NCBI GenBank assembly: GCA_029863355.1
Contig: JAOTVO010000121.1
Span: forward strand, 1-7,719
DNA from: Candidatus Krumholzibacteriia bacterium
GTDB taxonomy: Bacteria > Krumholzibacteriota > Krumholzibacteria > WVZY01 > JAKEHA01
Direction of reading: 5' to 3'
DNA length: 7,719 bases
The notes below the pieces were generated by a model. The model was not told where the DNA came from. It did no database searches and worked only from the letters and a program-made list of their open reading frames with translations. Made by a program: the position numbers and the translations under genes. Of the stretch, positions 1 to 5,633 are shown one piece after another. Each line of letters begins with the position of its first letter. Position 1 is the first letter of the stretch.

Positions 1-843
1 CTCAACCCCGAGATCGTCGCCAGCGCCCTGCTGGGAGAGACGCCGCCCGAGCCCTTCGGGGCGGAGATCCCGATTCCGCCCCGCCCGCCGCTCTTCTGCC
101 TCGGGTGTCCGCACCGGGGCGTGTTCTACGTCCTCAAGAAGATGATGAAGCTCAACGTCGTCGCCCTCGGCGACATCGGGTGCTACACGCTGGGCGGCCT
201 CCCTCCCTACTCCTCTATGCAGACGTGCTTCTGCATGGGCGCGAGCGTGGGCAACGCGGTCGGGTTCGCCAAGGGCGCGACGGAAGCCGGCAGCCCCAAG
301 GCGGTGGGGGTCATCGGCGACGGCACCTTCCTCCACAGCGGCATCCCGGCGCTGATCGACATGGTCTGCAAGAAGAGCGTCTCCACCCTCGTGATCTGCG
401 ACAACTCCACCACGGCGATGACGGGGCAGCAGGAGAACCCCGCCACCGGCAAGACCATCTCCGGCGGGGTCGCTCCGCGCCTGGACCTGGCCAAGCTCGT
501 CGAGGCCATCGGCGTCGAGCACGTGCGGACGGTGGATCCCTACGACATGAAGGCGCTACGCAAGGAGCTGCGCGAGGCGATCAAACACCCCGGCCCGGCC
601 GTCGTCATCGCGCAGCACGCCTGCCTGATGATTCCTGAGGAGCGGCGCAAGCATCGCGAACCCATCCAGCTCACGGCGGAGGAATGCACCTTCTGCAAAC
701 TCTGCTACGAGCTCGGCTGTCCGGCCATCGACTGGAGCGACGAGAAGGGTCCCATTATCGACGACCTGCAGTGCGTGGGGTGCGCCATGTGCGCCGAGCT
801 CTGCGCGCCCGGGGCTCTGTACGCGCAGGAGGCGACCCCGTGA
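1..843 (+). CDS. iorA: Indolepyruvate:ferredoxin oxidoreductase, alpha subunit (5' end missing)
   Basis: This is the C-terminal part of the catalytic subunit that oxidatively decarboxylates indolepyruvate and other aryl-2-oxoacids to acyl-CoA, reducing ferredoxin in the cytoplasm. The frame is open from base 1, so the start lies upstream. Seen in order: a P-P-R-P-P stretch followed by CLGCPHRGVFY (about 91-129), typical of IorA; GDIGCYTLGG (169-198) and GDG (316-324) with an Asn 27 residues later (403-405), the thiamine diphosphate/Mg2+ motif; and a C-terminal ferredoxin domain. The first iron-sulfur motif has Cys at 685, 694, 703 and 718 (CxxCxxCx4CP). The second has Cys at 772, 781, 790 and 802 (CxxCxxCxxxC). 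Together they bind two [4Fe-4S] clusters. The stop overlaps the iorB start, as expected for subunits of one complex. The missing N-terminal part should carry the pyrimidine-binding and transketolase-like domains. Identity is near certain; substrate preference within the family is not visible. Confidence 0.96.
   Translation, partial: LNPEIVASALLGETPPEPFGAEIPIPPRPPLFCLGCPHRGVFYVLKKMMKLNVVALGDIGCYTLGGLPPYSSMQTCFCMGASVGNAVGFAKGATEAGSPKAVGVIGDGTFLHSGIPALIDMVCKKSVSTLVICDNSTTAMTGQQENPATGKTISGGVAPRLDLAKLVEAIGVEHVRTVDPYDMKALRKELREAIKHPGPAVVIAQHACLMIPEERRKHREPIQLTAEECTFCKLCYELGCPAIDWSDEKGPIIDDLQCVGCAMCAELCAPGALYAQEATP
827..832 (+). promoter_or_regulatory. Ribosome binding site of iorB
   Basis: AGGAGG lies inside the 3' end of iorA, 7 nt before the GTG at 840. 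It fixes the GTG, rather than any internal ATG, as the iorB start and implies translational coupling of the two subunits. Confidence 0.85.
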
Positions 844-1424
844 GCGCGCGCGAGGCCAACGTGCTCATGGCGGGCGTCGGCGGGCAGGGCACGCTCCTGG
901 CCAGCGAGATCCTCGCCCAGGCGGCGCTGGAGGAGGGGCTTCTGGCCAAGCAGTCGGAGGTCCACGGCGTGGCCCAGCGCGGCGGCAGCGTGGTGAGCCA
1001 CGTACGCTTCGGCGAGCGCGTCCACTCTCCGCTCATCCGCTGCGGCGAAGCCGACCTCCTGTGCGCGGCCGAGCAGCTCGAAGGACTCCGCTACGCGCAT
1101 TACCTCCGCTCCGGCGGCGCCGTCGTGATGGACGACCGCATCATCGAGCCCATTCGCATGCCCGACGAGCCCGCCAAGTCCTACCCCGCGGGCGTGTCCG
1201 ACTTCCTGCGCGGCAAGGGCTACGAGGTGACGGTCGTGCCGGCGCTGCGCATCGCCATGCAGCTGGGCGACAAACGGTGCGCCAACGTGGTCCTGCTCGG
1301 CGCCGTCTCCAACGCCCTCCCGCTCGCGCGCACATCCTGGGCGCGGGCCATGGCGCACCGGCTCCCCGCGAGCGTGCGGGACCTCAACGAGAAGGCGTTC
1401 GAGGCCGGGCGAGCCTGCCGGTGA
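840..1424 (+). CDS. iorB: Indolepyruvate:ferredoxin oxidoreductase, beta subunit
   Basis: This 194-residue protein is the usual length for IorB, the gamma-type (pyruvate:ferredoxin oxidoreductase gamma-like) partner of the alpha subunit. The GTG start shares bases with the iorA stop (GTGA) and has AGGAGG 7 nt upstream. The N-terminal VLMAGVGGQGTLLASEIL (residues about 8-25) is the glycine-rich motif of the family. It is followed by the characteristic HGVAQRGGSVVSHVRFG (about residues 42-58), which contributes to the active-site interface. A later segment (VVLLGAVSNALPL) also matches the family pattern. It is needed for a working heterodimer or heterotetramer with IorA. No promoter is needed because it is co-transcribed with iorA. 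The last codons overlap the promoter proposed for the next gene. Nothing looks truncated. Confidence 0.96.
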   Translation: MSAREANVLMAGVGGQGTLLASEILAQAALEEGLLAKQSEVHGVAQRGGSVVSHVRFGERVHSPLIRCGEADLLCAAEQLEGLRYAHYLRSGGAVVMDDRIIEPIRMPDEPAKSYPAGVSDFLRGKGYEVTVVPALRIAMQLGDKRCANVVLLGAVSNALPLARTSWARAMAHRLPASVRDLNEKAFEAGRACR

Positions 1425-1449
1425 CATCCAGGGGCGGTGGATGTATCAT
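1421..1449 (+). promoter_or_regulatory. Sigma70-like promoter for the OB-fold gene
   Basis: The -35 hexamer is GTGACA (1421-1426, 5 of 6 to consensus). A 17-nt spacer leads to the -10 hexamer TATCAT (1444-1449, 5 of 6). The -35 overlaps the TGA of iorB. Transcription would begin near 1456, giving a leader of about 50 nt before the ATG at 1508. Both hexamers and the spacing were read directly; promoter activity is inferred. Confidence 0.6.
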
Positions 1450-1451
1450 CC
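1424..1451 (+). repeat. Two overlapping inverted repeats inside the promoter
   Basis: ACATCCA (1424-1430) is complementary to TGGATGT (1438-1444) across a 7-nt loop. GGATG (1439-1443) is also complementary to CATCC (1447-1451) across TAT. The two share the middle arm, so only one could form at a time. Both sit between and over the -35 and -10 hexamers. This could be an operator for a dimeric regulator or chance symmetry. There is no T-tract, so a terminator for iorB is unlikely. Confidence 0.4.
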
Positions 1452-1493
1452 CCTTCGGGACCGGGTGAGCGAACCCAGCCGCATCCCCCATCC

Positions 1494-1499
1494 GAGGAG
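1494..1499 (+). promoter_or_regulatory. Ribosome binding site that selects the second ATG of the OB-fold gene
   Basis: GAGGAG ends 2 nt before the ATG at 1502, which is too close to use, but 8 nt before the in-frame ATG at 1508. The spacing favours 1508 as the true start. Confidence 0.75.
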
Positions 1500-1507
1500 A
1501 AATGAAC

Positions 1508-2023
1508 ATGAGGAAATCAGCGCTGCTGATCGTCGCCGGCGTCGTCGTCGCCTTTGGCCTGCTCGCCTTTTTCGAGCGTGCGCGGTCACCGGAGGCGCCG
1601 ACGGGCGGCCCAGCGGCCCCGGCGCCCATGGCGAGCGGGGAGACGGAGCTGCCGGCGGGGCATCCCCCCATCACGGGAGCTCCGGAGGTCGCCGAGGGCA
1701 TGGACTTCTCGTCGATCGCGCTGCCCGGAGGCGGCAAACGCATCGAGACGCTCTACGACGAGAAGCGAACGCTGGCCGGCCACGAGGTGATCGTGCGCGG
1801 GAAGGTCACCAAGTTCACGCCCGGGGTGATGGGCAAGAACTGGATCCACATCATGGACGGCACCGGCAAGGAAGGGACGAACGACCTGACGGTGACGACC
1901 GATGCCCAGGTGCAACTGGGCGATCTCGTGCTCGTGCGCGGCGTGCTCAACACGGACCAGGACTTCGGCTTCGGCTACGCGTACGAGATCCTCGTCGAGA
2001 ACGCGCACGTCGAAGTCGAGTGA
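1508..2023 (+). CDS. Membrane-anchored OB-fold protein
   Basis: This 171-residue protein begins MRKSALLIV with a hydrophobic helix (about residues 4-20) and no lipobox cysteine, so it is either a membrane anchor or an uncleaved signal. A Pro/Ala/Gly-rich linker follows (about 25-65) and carries a GHPPI motif. The C-terminal OB-fold domain (about 80-171) includes VIVRGKVTKFTPGVMGKNWI, then HIMDGTG, DLTVTT, GDLVLVRGVL, and DFGFGYAYEILVE. The GHPPI plus 'MGKNWIHI.DGTG' plus 'DFG.GY.YE' pattern belongs to a family of small exported OB-fold proteins usually annotated as nucleic-acid-binding or hypothetical. I recall similar ones in Geobacter-like bacteria, with no firm function. Because the domain would lie outside the cytoplasmic membrane, DNA binding seems less likely than ligand or metal/protein binding. 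The second ATG is preferred from the GAGGAG spacing. The GNAT gene begins 19 nt downstream. Confidence 0.85.
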   Translation: MRKSALLIVAGVVVAFGLLAFFERARSPEAPTGGPAAPAPMASGETELPAGHPPITGAPEVAEGMDFSSIALPGGGKRIETLYDEKRTLAGHEVIVRGKVTKFTPGVMGKNWIHIMDGTGKEGTNDLTVTTDAQVQLGDLVLVRGVLNTDQDFGFGYAYEILVENAHVEVE

Positions 2024-2042
2024 CCTCGTCTTCCCCGCAGGC

Positions 2043-2675
2043 GTGAGCGTTATCACCGTCAGAAGTGTTGAGAAGGGCGATTGGCGCGCGTTTCGCCGTC
2101 TCCTAGAAGAGTTCAAGCCTCGGATCGCGGGGCTGCGGTCCCCCGTTTCCTACCGCGCGGTCTTCTCGGATGCGTTCAAGACGCGCAACATCGTGATCAT
2201 CGTCGCCGAAGCCGGCGGCGGCCTGGTCGGCTTCAGCGTAGCCGCGATCGACTGGAAGCGATACCAGCGGCGGTTTGCTCTGCGCCATCCCCTGGTGGCC
2301 ACGGCGAGCGCGTGCAAGAAGCTCGTCGACGGCCTGCGCGTCTCGCTGCGAAAGCGCGGAGGGGCAGACGCCGGTAGCGAGGCCGCCGATGCGTCCGTCC
2401 CGGACGAGAAATCGTGGGGGGACTCGTCGCCCGAGATCGCGAAGGTGATCTACACGGGCGTGTCAGAAAACGCCCGCAACCGGGGCATCGCCACCGATAT
2501 GGCGCGCTACCGGACCGGACTGCTGCTGAAGATGGGCGTCCGGCGCGTCGACGCGTTGGTCTCTCCGCACAATTCCGCGGTCATTCGCCTCAACGAAAAG
2601 CTGGGATACCGCTTGCAGAGGAGCGGCGGCGTGCTCCTCATGTCCATGGAGCTGGAGCCGGACGAGCGCGGATAG
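2043..2675 (+). CDS. GNAT-family N-acetyltransferase
   Basis: The product has 210 residues from the GTG at 2043, which reads VSVITVRSVEKGDWRAFRRL. This is the usual GNAT opening: a beta strand, then a helix with acidic and aromatic residues. Strand IIVAEAGGGLVGFSV (about 56-70) precedes motif A, where IYTGVSENARNRGIATDMA (about 136-154) contains the acetyl-CoA pyrophosphate-binding R-N-R-G-I-A (145-150). Motif B has HNSAVIRLNEKLGYR (176-190), with Tyr189 in the position of the usual general acid. A charged, low-complexity insertion (about residues 100-130, rich in Ala, Asp, Arg, Lys and Ser) separates the N-terminal half from the catalytic core, making it longer than simple GNATs. No strong Shine-Dalgarno is seen (only AGG near 2039), so expression may depend on coupling to the OB-fold gene 19 nt upstream. 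Substrate cannot be told from sequence. The start is uncertain because no ATG is available close by. Confidence 0.85.
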   Translation: MSVITVRSVEKGDWRAFRRLLEEFKPRIAGLRSPVSYRAVFSDAFKTRNIVIIVAEAGGGLVGFSVAAIDWKRYQRRFALRHPLVATASACKKLVDGLRVSLRKRGGADAGSEAADASVPDEKSWGDSSPEIAKVIYTGVSENARNRGIATDMARYRTGLLLKMGVRRVDALVSPHNSAVIRLNEKLGYRLQRSGGVLLMSMELEPDERG

Positions 2676-2701
2676 TCGTCCCGTGGCCCGGATATTGCAG
2701 T

Positions 2702-2719
2702 GGCGCCAAACCCGGTGCC
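2702..2719 (+). other. Hairpin immediately before the lipoprotein start
   Basis: GGCGCC (2702-2707) pairs with GGTGCC (2714-2719) through five Watson-Crick pairs and one G-U, around the loop AAACCC. It ends 4 nt before the ATG at 2724, exactly where a ribosome binding site would be, and no Shine-Dalgarno is seen. It may lower or gate translation, or it may indicate that the true start is the GTG at 2700. Confidence 0.4.
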
Positions 2720-2723
2720 GTCC

Positions 2724-3557
2724 ATGAGCCATTCCCTCCGTTCCATCGTCTTTGCCGTCGTCGCGGCGTCCCTATCGGTCTCCCTGACGGGCTGCACCCG
2801 ACAAGAGGACGCTACCGAGACCGTGCAGCTCACACCGGCTGAACTCGAGAAGGAGTTCCACGTCCTGCTCCAGAGCCTGGACGAGGAACGCCCCGGGGAA
2901 TCGGTCGCCAATCTGGAAGGGTTCCTGCGCCGGAGCAAGGGCTACGCGCTCGCCGACACCGTACGCGTCGAGGTCGAGCGCTACCGCACGGCCGCTGAGG
3001 GGCGCTACCACGAAGCACGCGATCTGGCCAGAAACGGCCAGTTCGATCGCGCGGAGCACATACTGGAGGATCTCGCCACGTACCTGCCGGATACGCCCGA
3101 CGGCGACAGCGCCCGCGAGTACCTGGAGTTCGAGTTCGACTTCGGCAAGGTAAAGTGGCTTCTGATCCATCAACGGTTCGACGAGTGCACGACGGTGGCG
3201 CGGTCGCTGCTCGAGCGCGACCTCACACCCGTCCAGCAGGATCAGGTGGAGACGGTTCTCGACCAGCTCGGCCAGGTGGACGCGGCGATCACGCTTTCCG
3301 AACGCTCCAACGCGGAGAACGCCTGTCGCCAGCTGGCTGTGATGCTAGCGCAGGCATTCGTCGAGGAGGGCGCGTACCCCTCACGCCTCTCGCTCACTGA
3401 CGTGAGAGAGCAGGATCCCCACGGCTCTTCGTACGTCCTGCGGGGACTCTCTTCCATCGAAGACTACCGCGCTTCGCGCGACGGCTACTCGTTCGTGGCC
3501 GTGAGCGCCCAGGGTCGGCACCGCATCCGCGTCGTCAACGGCGAGATCAGAGACTAG
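2724..3557 (+). CDS. Lipoprotein with helical-repeat region and pseudopilin-like C-terminus
   Basis: This 277-residue protein starts MSHSLRSIV. It has a hydrophobic core and the lipobox L-T-G-C, with Cys24 as the lipid-modified residue (signal peptidase II), so it is exported and membrane-anchored. Residues about 35-190 are acidic and helical, with TPR-like alternation (ARDLARNGQFDRAEHILEDL and similar), pointing to a protein-binding scaffold. The region 193-277 resembles the C-terminal globular part of type II secretion or type IV pilin-like proteins: a helix with NAENACRQLAVMLAQAFVEE, then GAYPSRLSL, then QDPHGSSYV (DPHG at 231-234) and RDGYSFVAVSAQGR. The known pseudopilin pattern is G.YP..L, DPWG.PY and DG. 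I do not recognise a named family and the comparison is by eye. ATG 2724 is chosen because it gives a compact signal peptide; a GTG at 2700 would add eight residues. No Shine-Dalgarno is visible. Confidence 0.8.
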   Translation: MSHSLRSIVFAVVAASLSVSLTGCTRQEDATETVQLTPAELEKEFHVLLQSLDEERPGESVANLEGFLRRSKGYALADTVRVEVERYRTAAEGRYHEARDLARNGQFDRAEHILEDLATYLPDTPDGDSAREYLEFEFDFGKVKWLLIHQRFDECTTVARSLLERDLTPVQQDQVETVLDQLGQVDAAITLSERSNAENACRQLAVMLAQAFVEEGAYPSRLSLTDVREQDPHGSSYVLRGLSSIEDYRASRDGYSFVAVSAQGRHRIRVVNGEIRD

Positions 3558-3681
3558 ACGTCGACTTTTTCAGTGGCCCTACTCCGCGCGTCCGCGTTGA
3601 GAAAGCACTTGCTCGCCGGCCGCGGGCCGTGACAGACTGCCGCTCGATTCCCCGTCAGTGACCCCTTCGACAGGAGCGCGA
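3558..3681 (+). other. Gap before mgtE, with one GC-rich hairpin
   Basis: This stretch of 124 nt has no coding potential worth calling. It contains a T5 run (3565-3569) without a convincing stem before it. It also contains a tight hairpin, CGGCC (3617-3621) / GGCCG (3625-3629) with a 3-nt loop. I see no M-box-like structure and no good -35/-10 pair. An mgtE promoter is expected here but I cannot place it. Confidence 0.4.
3672..3676 (+). promoter_or_regulatory. Ribosome binding site of mgtE
   Basis: AGGAG lies 5 nt before the ATG at 3682, so that ATG is preferred over the in-frame GTG at 3658. Confidence 0.75.
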
Positions 3682-5037
3682 ATGGATACCCGTGCCACCG
3701 ACAGCACATGGGAGGTGCTGTCGTCCCTGGTTCAGGCGAATGACACCGCCGGCGTCCGCGCCTTGCTGGACACGTTGGAGCCCTTCGACGTGGCGCGGGC
3801 GGTCTCGCGGCTGACGCTCGAAGACCGGACCCGCCTTCTCGAGGCGCTCGAGCCCGCGGAAGCGGCCGACCTCGTCGCCGAGCTTTCCGACGCGCAGGCC
3901 GCCAGACTCATCGAGGGGCTGTCCGTCGCGAAAGCCGCGGCGATCCTCGACGAGATTCCCAGCGACGATCAGGCGGATCTGCTCGGTCTCATGCCCAACC
4001 CGGAGGCGATCCTCGAGGAGATGTCGCCGCTGGAGGCGTCCGACGCCCGCCGGCTGCTCGACTATCGCCCCGATACGGCCGGCGGCCTCATGATCACCGA
4101 GTACCTGGCTTTCCGGGGCACGCAGACGGTGGGCGAGATCGTCGCCGATCTCGAACGGAATCGCGGGAGCTACGCGGACTACAGCGTGCAGTACTTGTAC
4201 GTCGTCGACGATGCGGCGAAGCTCGAAGGAGTGCTGCGCATGCGCGATCTCGTGTTCTCGTCTCCCGACGCAGCGCTCTCGAGCGTCATGATCCGCAATC
4301 CGATCTCGCTGAATGCCAGCGCGCCCCTGGACGACGTCCGCCAGTTCTTCGAGCGGCGCAACTATCTGGGTGTTCCGGTGGTCGAGGCCGACGGGCGCCT
4401 GGTCGGCGTCGTCAGACCCTTGGCCGTCGCGGAGGAGACGGGCCGCAAGACCACGCGGCAGTTTCTCCGCGTGAGCGGCATCGTGGGCGGCGAAGAGTTT
4501 CGCACCATGCCCATGTTCGTCCGCTCCGGGCGGCGGCTCTCGTGGCTCTCGATCAACATCGTGCTCAACATCGTCGCCGCTAGCGTGATCGCGCTGTACA
4601 CAGACACGCTGGCCGCCGCCATCGCCCTGGCGGTGTTCCTGCCCATGATCAGCGACATGAGTGGATGCTCGGGCAATCAGGCCGTCGCCGTCAGCCTGCG
4701 CGAGCTGACGCTGGGGCTGGTGCGGCCGCGCGAGGTCCTGCGCGTGATCGGAAAAGAAGCCGGCGTGGGTGCGATCAACGGGGTGGTGCTGGGCGCTTTG
4801 CTCGCCGGCGTGGCCATGATCTGGAAGGGAAACGCCTACCTCGGGCTGATCGTCGGCGTGTCCCTCGCCGCCAATACGCTGCTGGCGGTCTGCCTCGGCG
4901 GCTCGCTGCCGCTGATTCTCAAGCGGGTGAGGCTGGACCCCGCGCTCGTGTCCGGTCCGCTGCTGACGACCGTTACCGACATGTGCGGGTTCTTTCTCGT
5001 CCTGAGCTTGGCCTCGCTGATGCTGACCCGGTTGTAG
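3682..5037 (+). CDS. mgtE: MgtE-type magnesium channel/transporter
   Basis: This 451-residue protein is the standard length for MgtE, the dimeric inner-membrane Mg2+ channel gated by cytoplasmic Mg2+. The domains are complete and in order. The N-terminal superhelical domain (about 1-130) has LEPFDVARAVSRL and LEPAEAADLVAEL repeats. The family signature RRLLDYRPDTAGGLMITEY leads into a CBS pair (about 137-260, with LEGVLRMRDLV and GRLVGVV strands). A linker helix precedes five membrane segments near 288-307, 311-335, 362-381, 386-413 and 426-449. TVTDMCGFF in the last one carries Asp433, the position of the selectivity-filter aspartate (Asp432 in the Thermus protein). The loop after the second helix reads SDMSGCSGNQAVAVSLRELT, a variant of the more familiar GMGGNxGxQ motif; I believe this is a recognised subgroup. 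It may conduct other divalent ions, but Mg2+ is most likely. It is probably monocistronic, flanked by gaps on both sides. Confidence 0.95.
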   Translation: MDTRATDSTWEVLSSLVQANDTAGVRALLDTLEPFDVARAVSRLTLEDRTRLLEALEPAEAADLVAELSDAQAARLIEGLSVAKAAAILDEIPSDDQADLLGLMPNPEAILEEMSPLEASDARRLLDYRPDTAGGLMITEYLAFRGTQTVGEIVADLERNRGSYADYSVQYLYVVDDAAKLEGVLRMRDLVFSSPDAALSSVMIRNPISLNASAPLDDVRQFFERRNYLGVPVVEADGRLVGVVRPLAVAEETGRKTTRQFLRVSGIVGGEEFRTMPMFVRSGRRLSWLSINIVLNIVAASVIALYTDTLAAAIALAVFLPMISDMSGCSGNQAVAVSLRELTLGLVRPREVLRVIGKEAGVGAINGVVLGALLAGVAMIWKGNAYLGLIVGVSLAANTLLAVCLGGSLPLILKRVRLDPALVSGPLLTTVTDMCGFFLVLSLASLMLTRL

Positions 5038-5039
5038 CG

Positions 5040-5058
5040 GGTCCGCGCCGGCCGGACC
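5040..5058 (+). terminator. Hairpin just after mgtE, possible weak terminator
   Basis: GGTCCG (5040-5045) and CGGACC (5053-5058) form a perfect 6-bp stem with a 7-nt loop, beginning 2 nt after the mgtE stop. No T-tract follows, so it is not a classic intrinsic terminator. It may protect the 3' end or assist termination. Confidence 0.4.
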
Positions 5059-5070
5059 GAGGAAGCCGCC

Positions 5071-5100
5071 TTGCATGCCCGGCGCCGGACGCGGTATAAT
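5071..5100 (+). promoter_or_regulatory. Promoter for the DinB-fold / rho unit
   Basis: A perfect -10 TATAAT (5095-5100) stands out in very GC-rich sequence. The -35 is weak: TTGCAT (5071-5076) with an 18-nt spacer. Transcription should start near 5107, giving a leader of about 46 nt to the ATG at 5153. It is the most credible promoter in the window. Confidence 0.7.
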
Positions 5101-5140
5101 GGCCCGGCCCACCCACAGTGATCTCATCAGCCATTGAAGC

Positions 5141-5147
5141 AAGGAGG
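5141..5147 (+). promoter_or_regulatory. Ribosome binding site of the DinB-fold gene
   Basis: AAGGAGG, a near-perfect anti-16S match, lies 5 nt before the ATG at 5153. It is the strongest Shine-Dalgarno in the window, implying efficient translation, and decides against the in-frame ATG at 5165. Confidence 0.85.
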
Positions 5148-5152
5148 GAGCG

Positions 5153-5632
5153 ATGACTCCCGCGATGCAGACGGCCCTGAACACGCTGAGGTTCGACAAC
5201 AAGCTGTTTCTCGAGCTCGTCGCGACGCTCGACGACGACACGGCGCATCGGCGTATTGCCGACGACGTGAATCCGGTCATCTGGATCGCCGGCCACCTCC
5301 TCAACAGCCGTCGATATCTGCTGGGTCTCTTCGGAGTAGAAAGCGCGCTTCCCTTTGAGGAACAACTCAAAGCGAAGTACAATGCAACTGCGGACTACCC
5401 TTCCATGTCGGACATCAAGTCCGCTTGGATCGACATCTCCGATGCGCTGTTCAGGCAGATGGAACAGGCGAGCGAGGATCAATACACGAAGAAGATCGAT
5501 TGGAATCTGCCCAACGGCGACAAGACCGTGCGCGGCGCGGTTCTGTTCTTCACCTACCACGAGGCGTGGCACCTCGGCCAGATCGCCTACGCTCGCAAGG
5601 CCATGGGGATGGACGGCCTCGTTCCTTACTAA
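5153..5632 (+). CDS. DinB/YfiT-fold putative metal-dependent protein
   Basis: This 159-residue four-helix-bundle protein is typical in length for the DinB-like superfamily (unrelated to DNA polymerase IV). The metal-binding triad is present: His48 in NPVIWIAGHLLNSRRY, and His136 and His140 in TYHEAWHLGQIAYARKAMG near the C-terminus. The N-terminal helix (TLRFDNKLFLELVATLDDD) is also typical. Characterised relatives include thiol-dependent S-transferases (bacillithiol, mycothiol) and metal-dependent hydrolases, but most members have no known substrate, and none can be assigned here. It has its own TATAAT promoter and a very strong ribosome binding site, and is followed after one nucleotide by rho. 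The middle of the gene (about 5330-5520) uses more AT-rich codons (AAG, AAT, GAA, ACA) than its neighbours, which might reflect selection for expression or a different origin. Confidence 0.9.
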   Translation: MTPAMQTALNTLRFDNKLFLELVATLDDDTAHRRIADDVNPVIWIAGHLLNSRRYLLGLFGVESALPFEEQLKAKYNATADYPSMSDIKSAWIDISDALFRQMEQASEDQYTKKIDWNLPNGDKTVRGAVLFFTYHEAWHLGQIAYARKAMGMDGLVPY

Positions 5633-5633
5633 C

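Noticed and set aside
105..638. A plus-strand frame inside iorA rich in Arg, Gly and His
   Set aside because: It is an out-of-frame reading of the thiamine diphosphate domain of iorA; the composition is typical of a GC-rich shifted frame.
2030..2045. Separate promoter or strong ribosome binding site for the GNAT gene
   Set aside because: The 19-nt gap has no -35/-10 pair and only a short AGG, so expression from the upstream promoter is the simpler reading.
2340..2420. Frameshift or fusion in the GNAT gene
   Set aside because: The frame stays open, both halves fit one GNAT fold, and the intervening segment reads as a flexible insert rather than a shifted frame.
3558..3575. A T5 run after the lipoprotein stop as an intrinsic terminator
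   Set aside because: The preceding sequence offers only a 3-bp stem (GAC/GTC) or the GTCGAC palindrome, too weak for a terminator hairpin.
3558..3681. Magnesium-sensing riboswitch ahead of mgtE
   Set aside because: The gap is only 124 nt and I see just one small GC hairpin, with nothing like the multi-helix M-box layout.
3655..5382. A 575-codon open frame on the minus strand across mgtE and the promoter region
   Set aside because: It is antisense to a clear MgtE with full domain structure; its translation is rich in Arg, Gly, His, Asp and Gln without any recognisable motif, as expected from GC-rich reverse frames.
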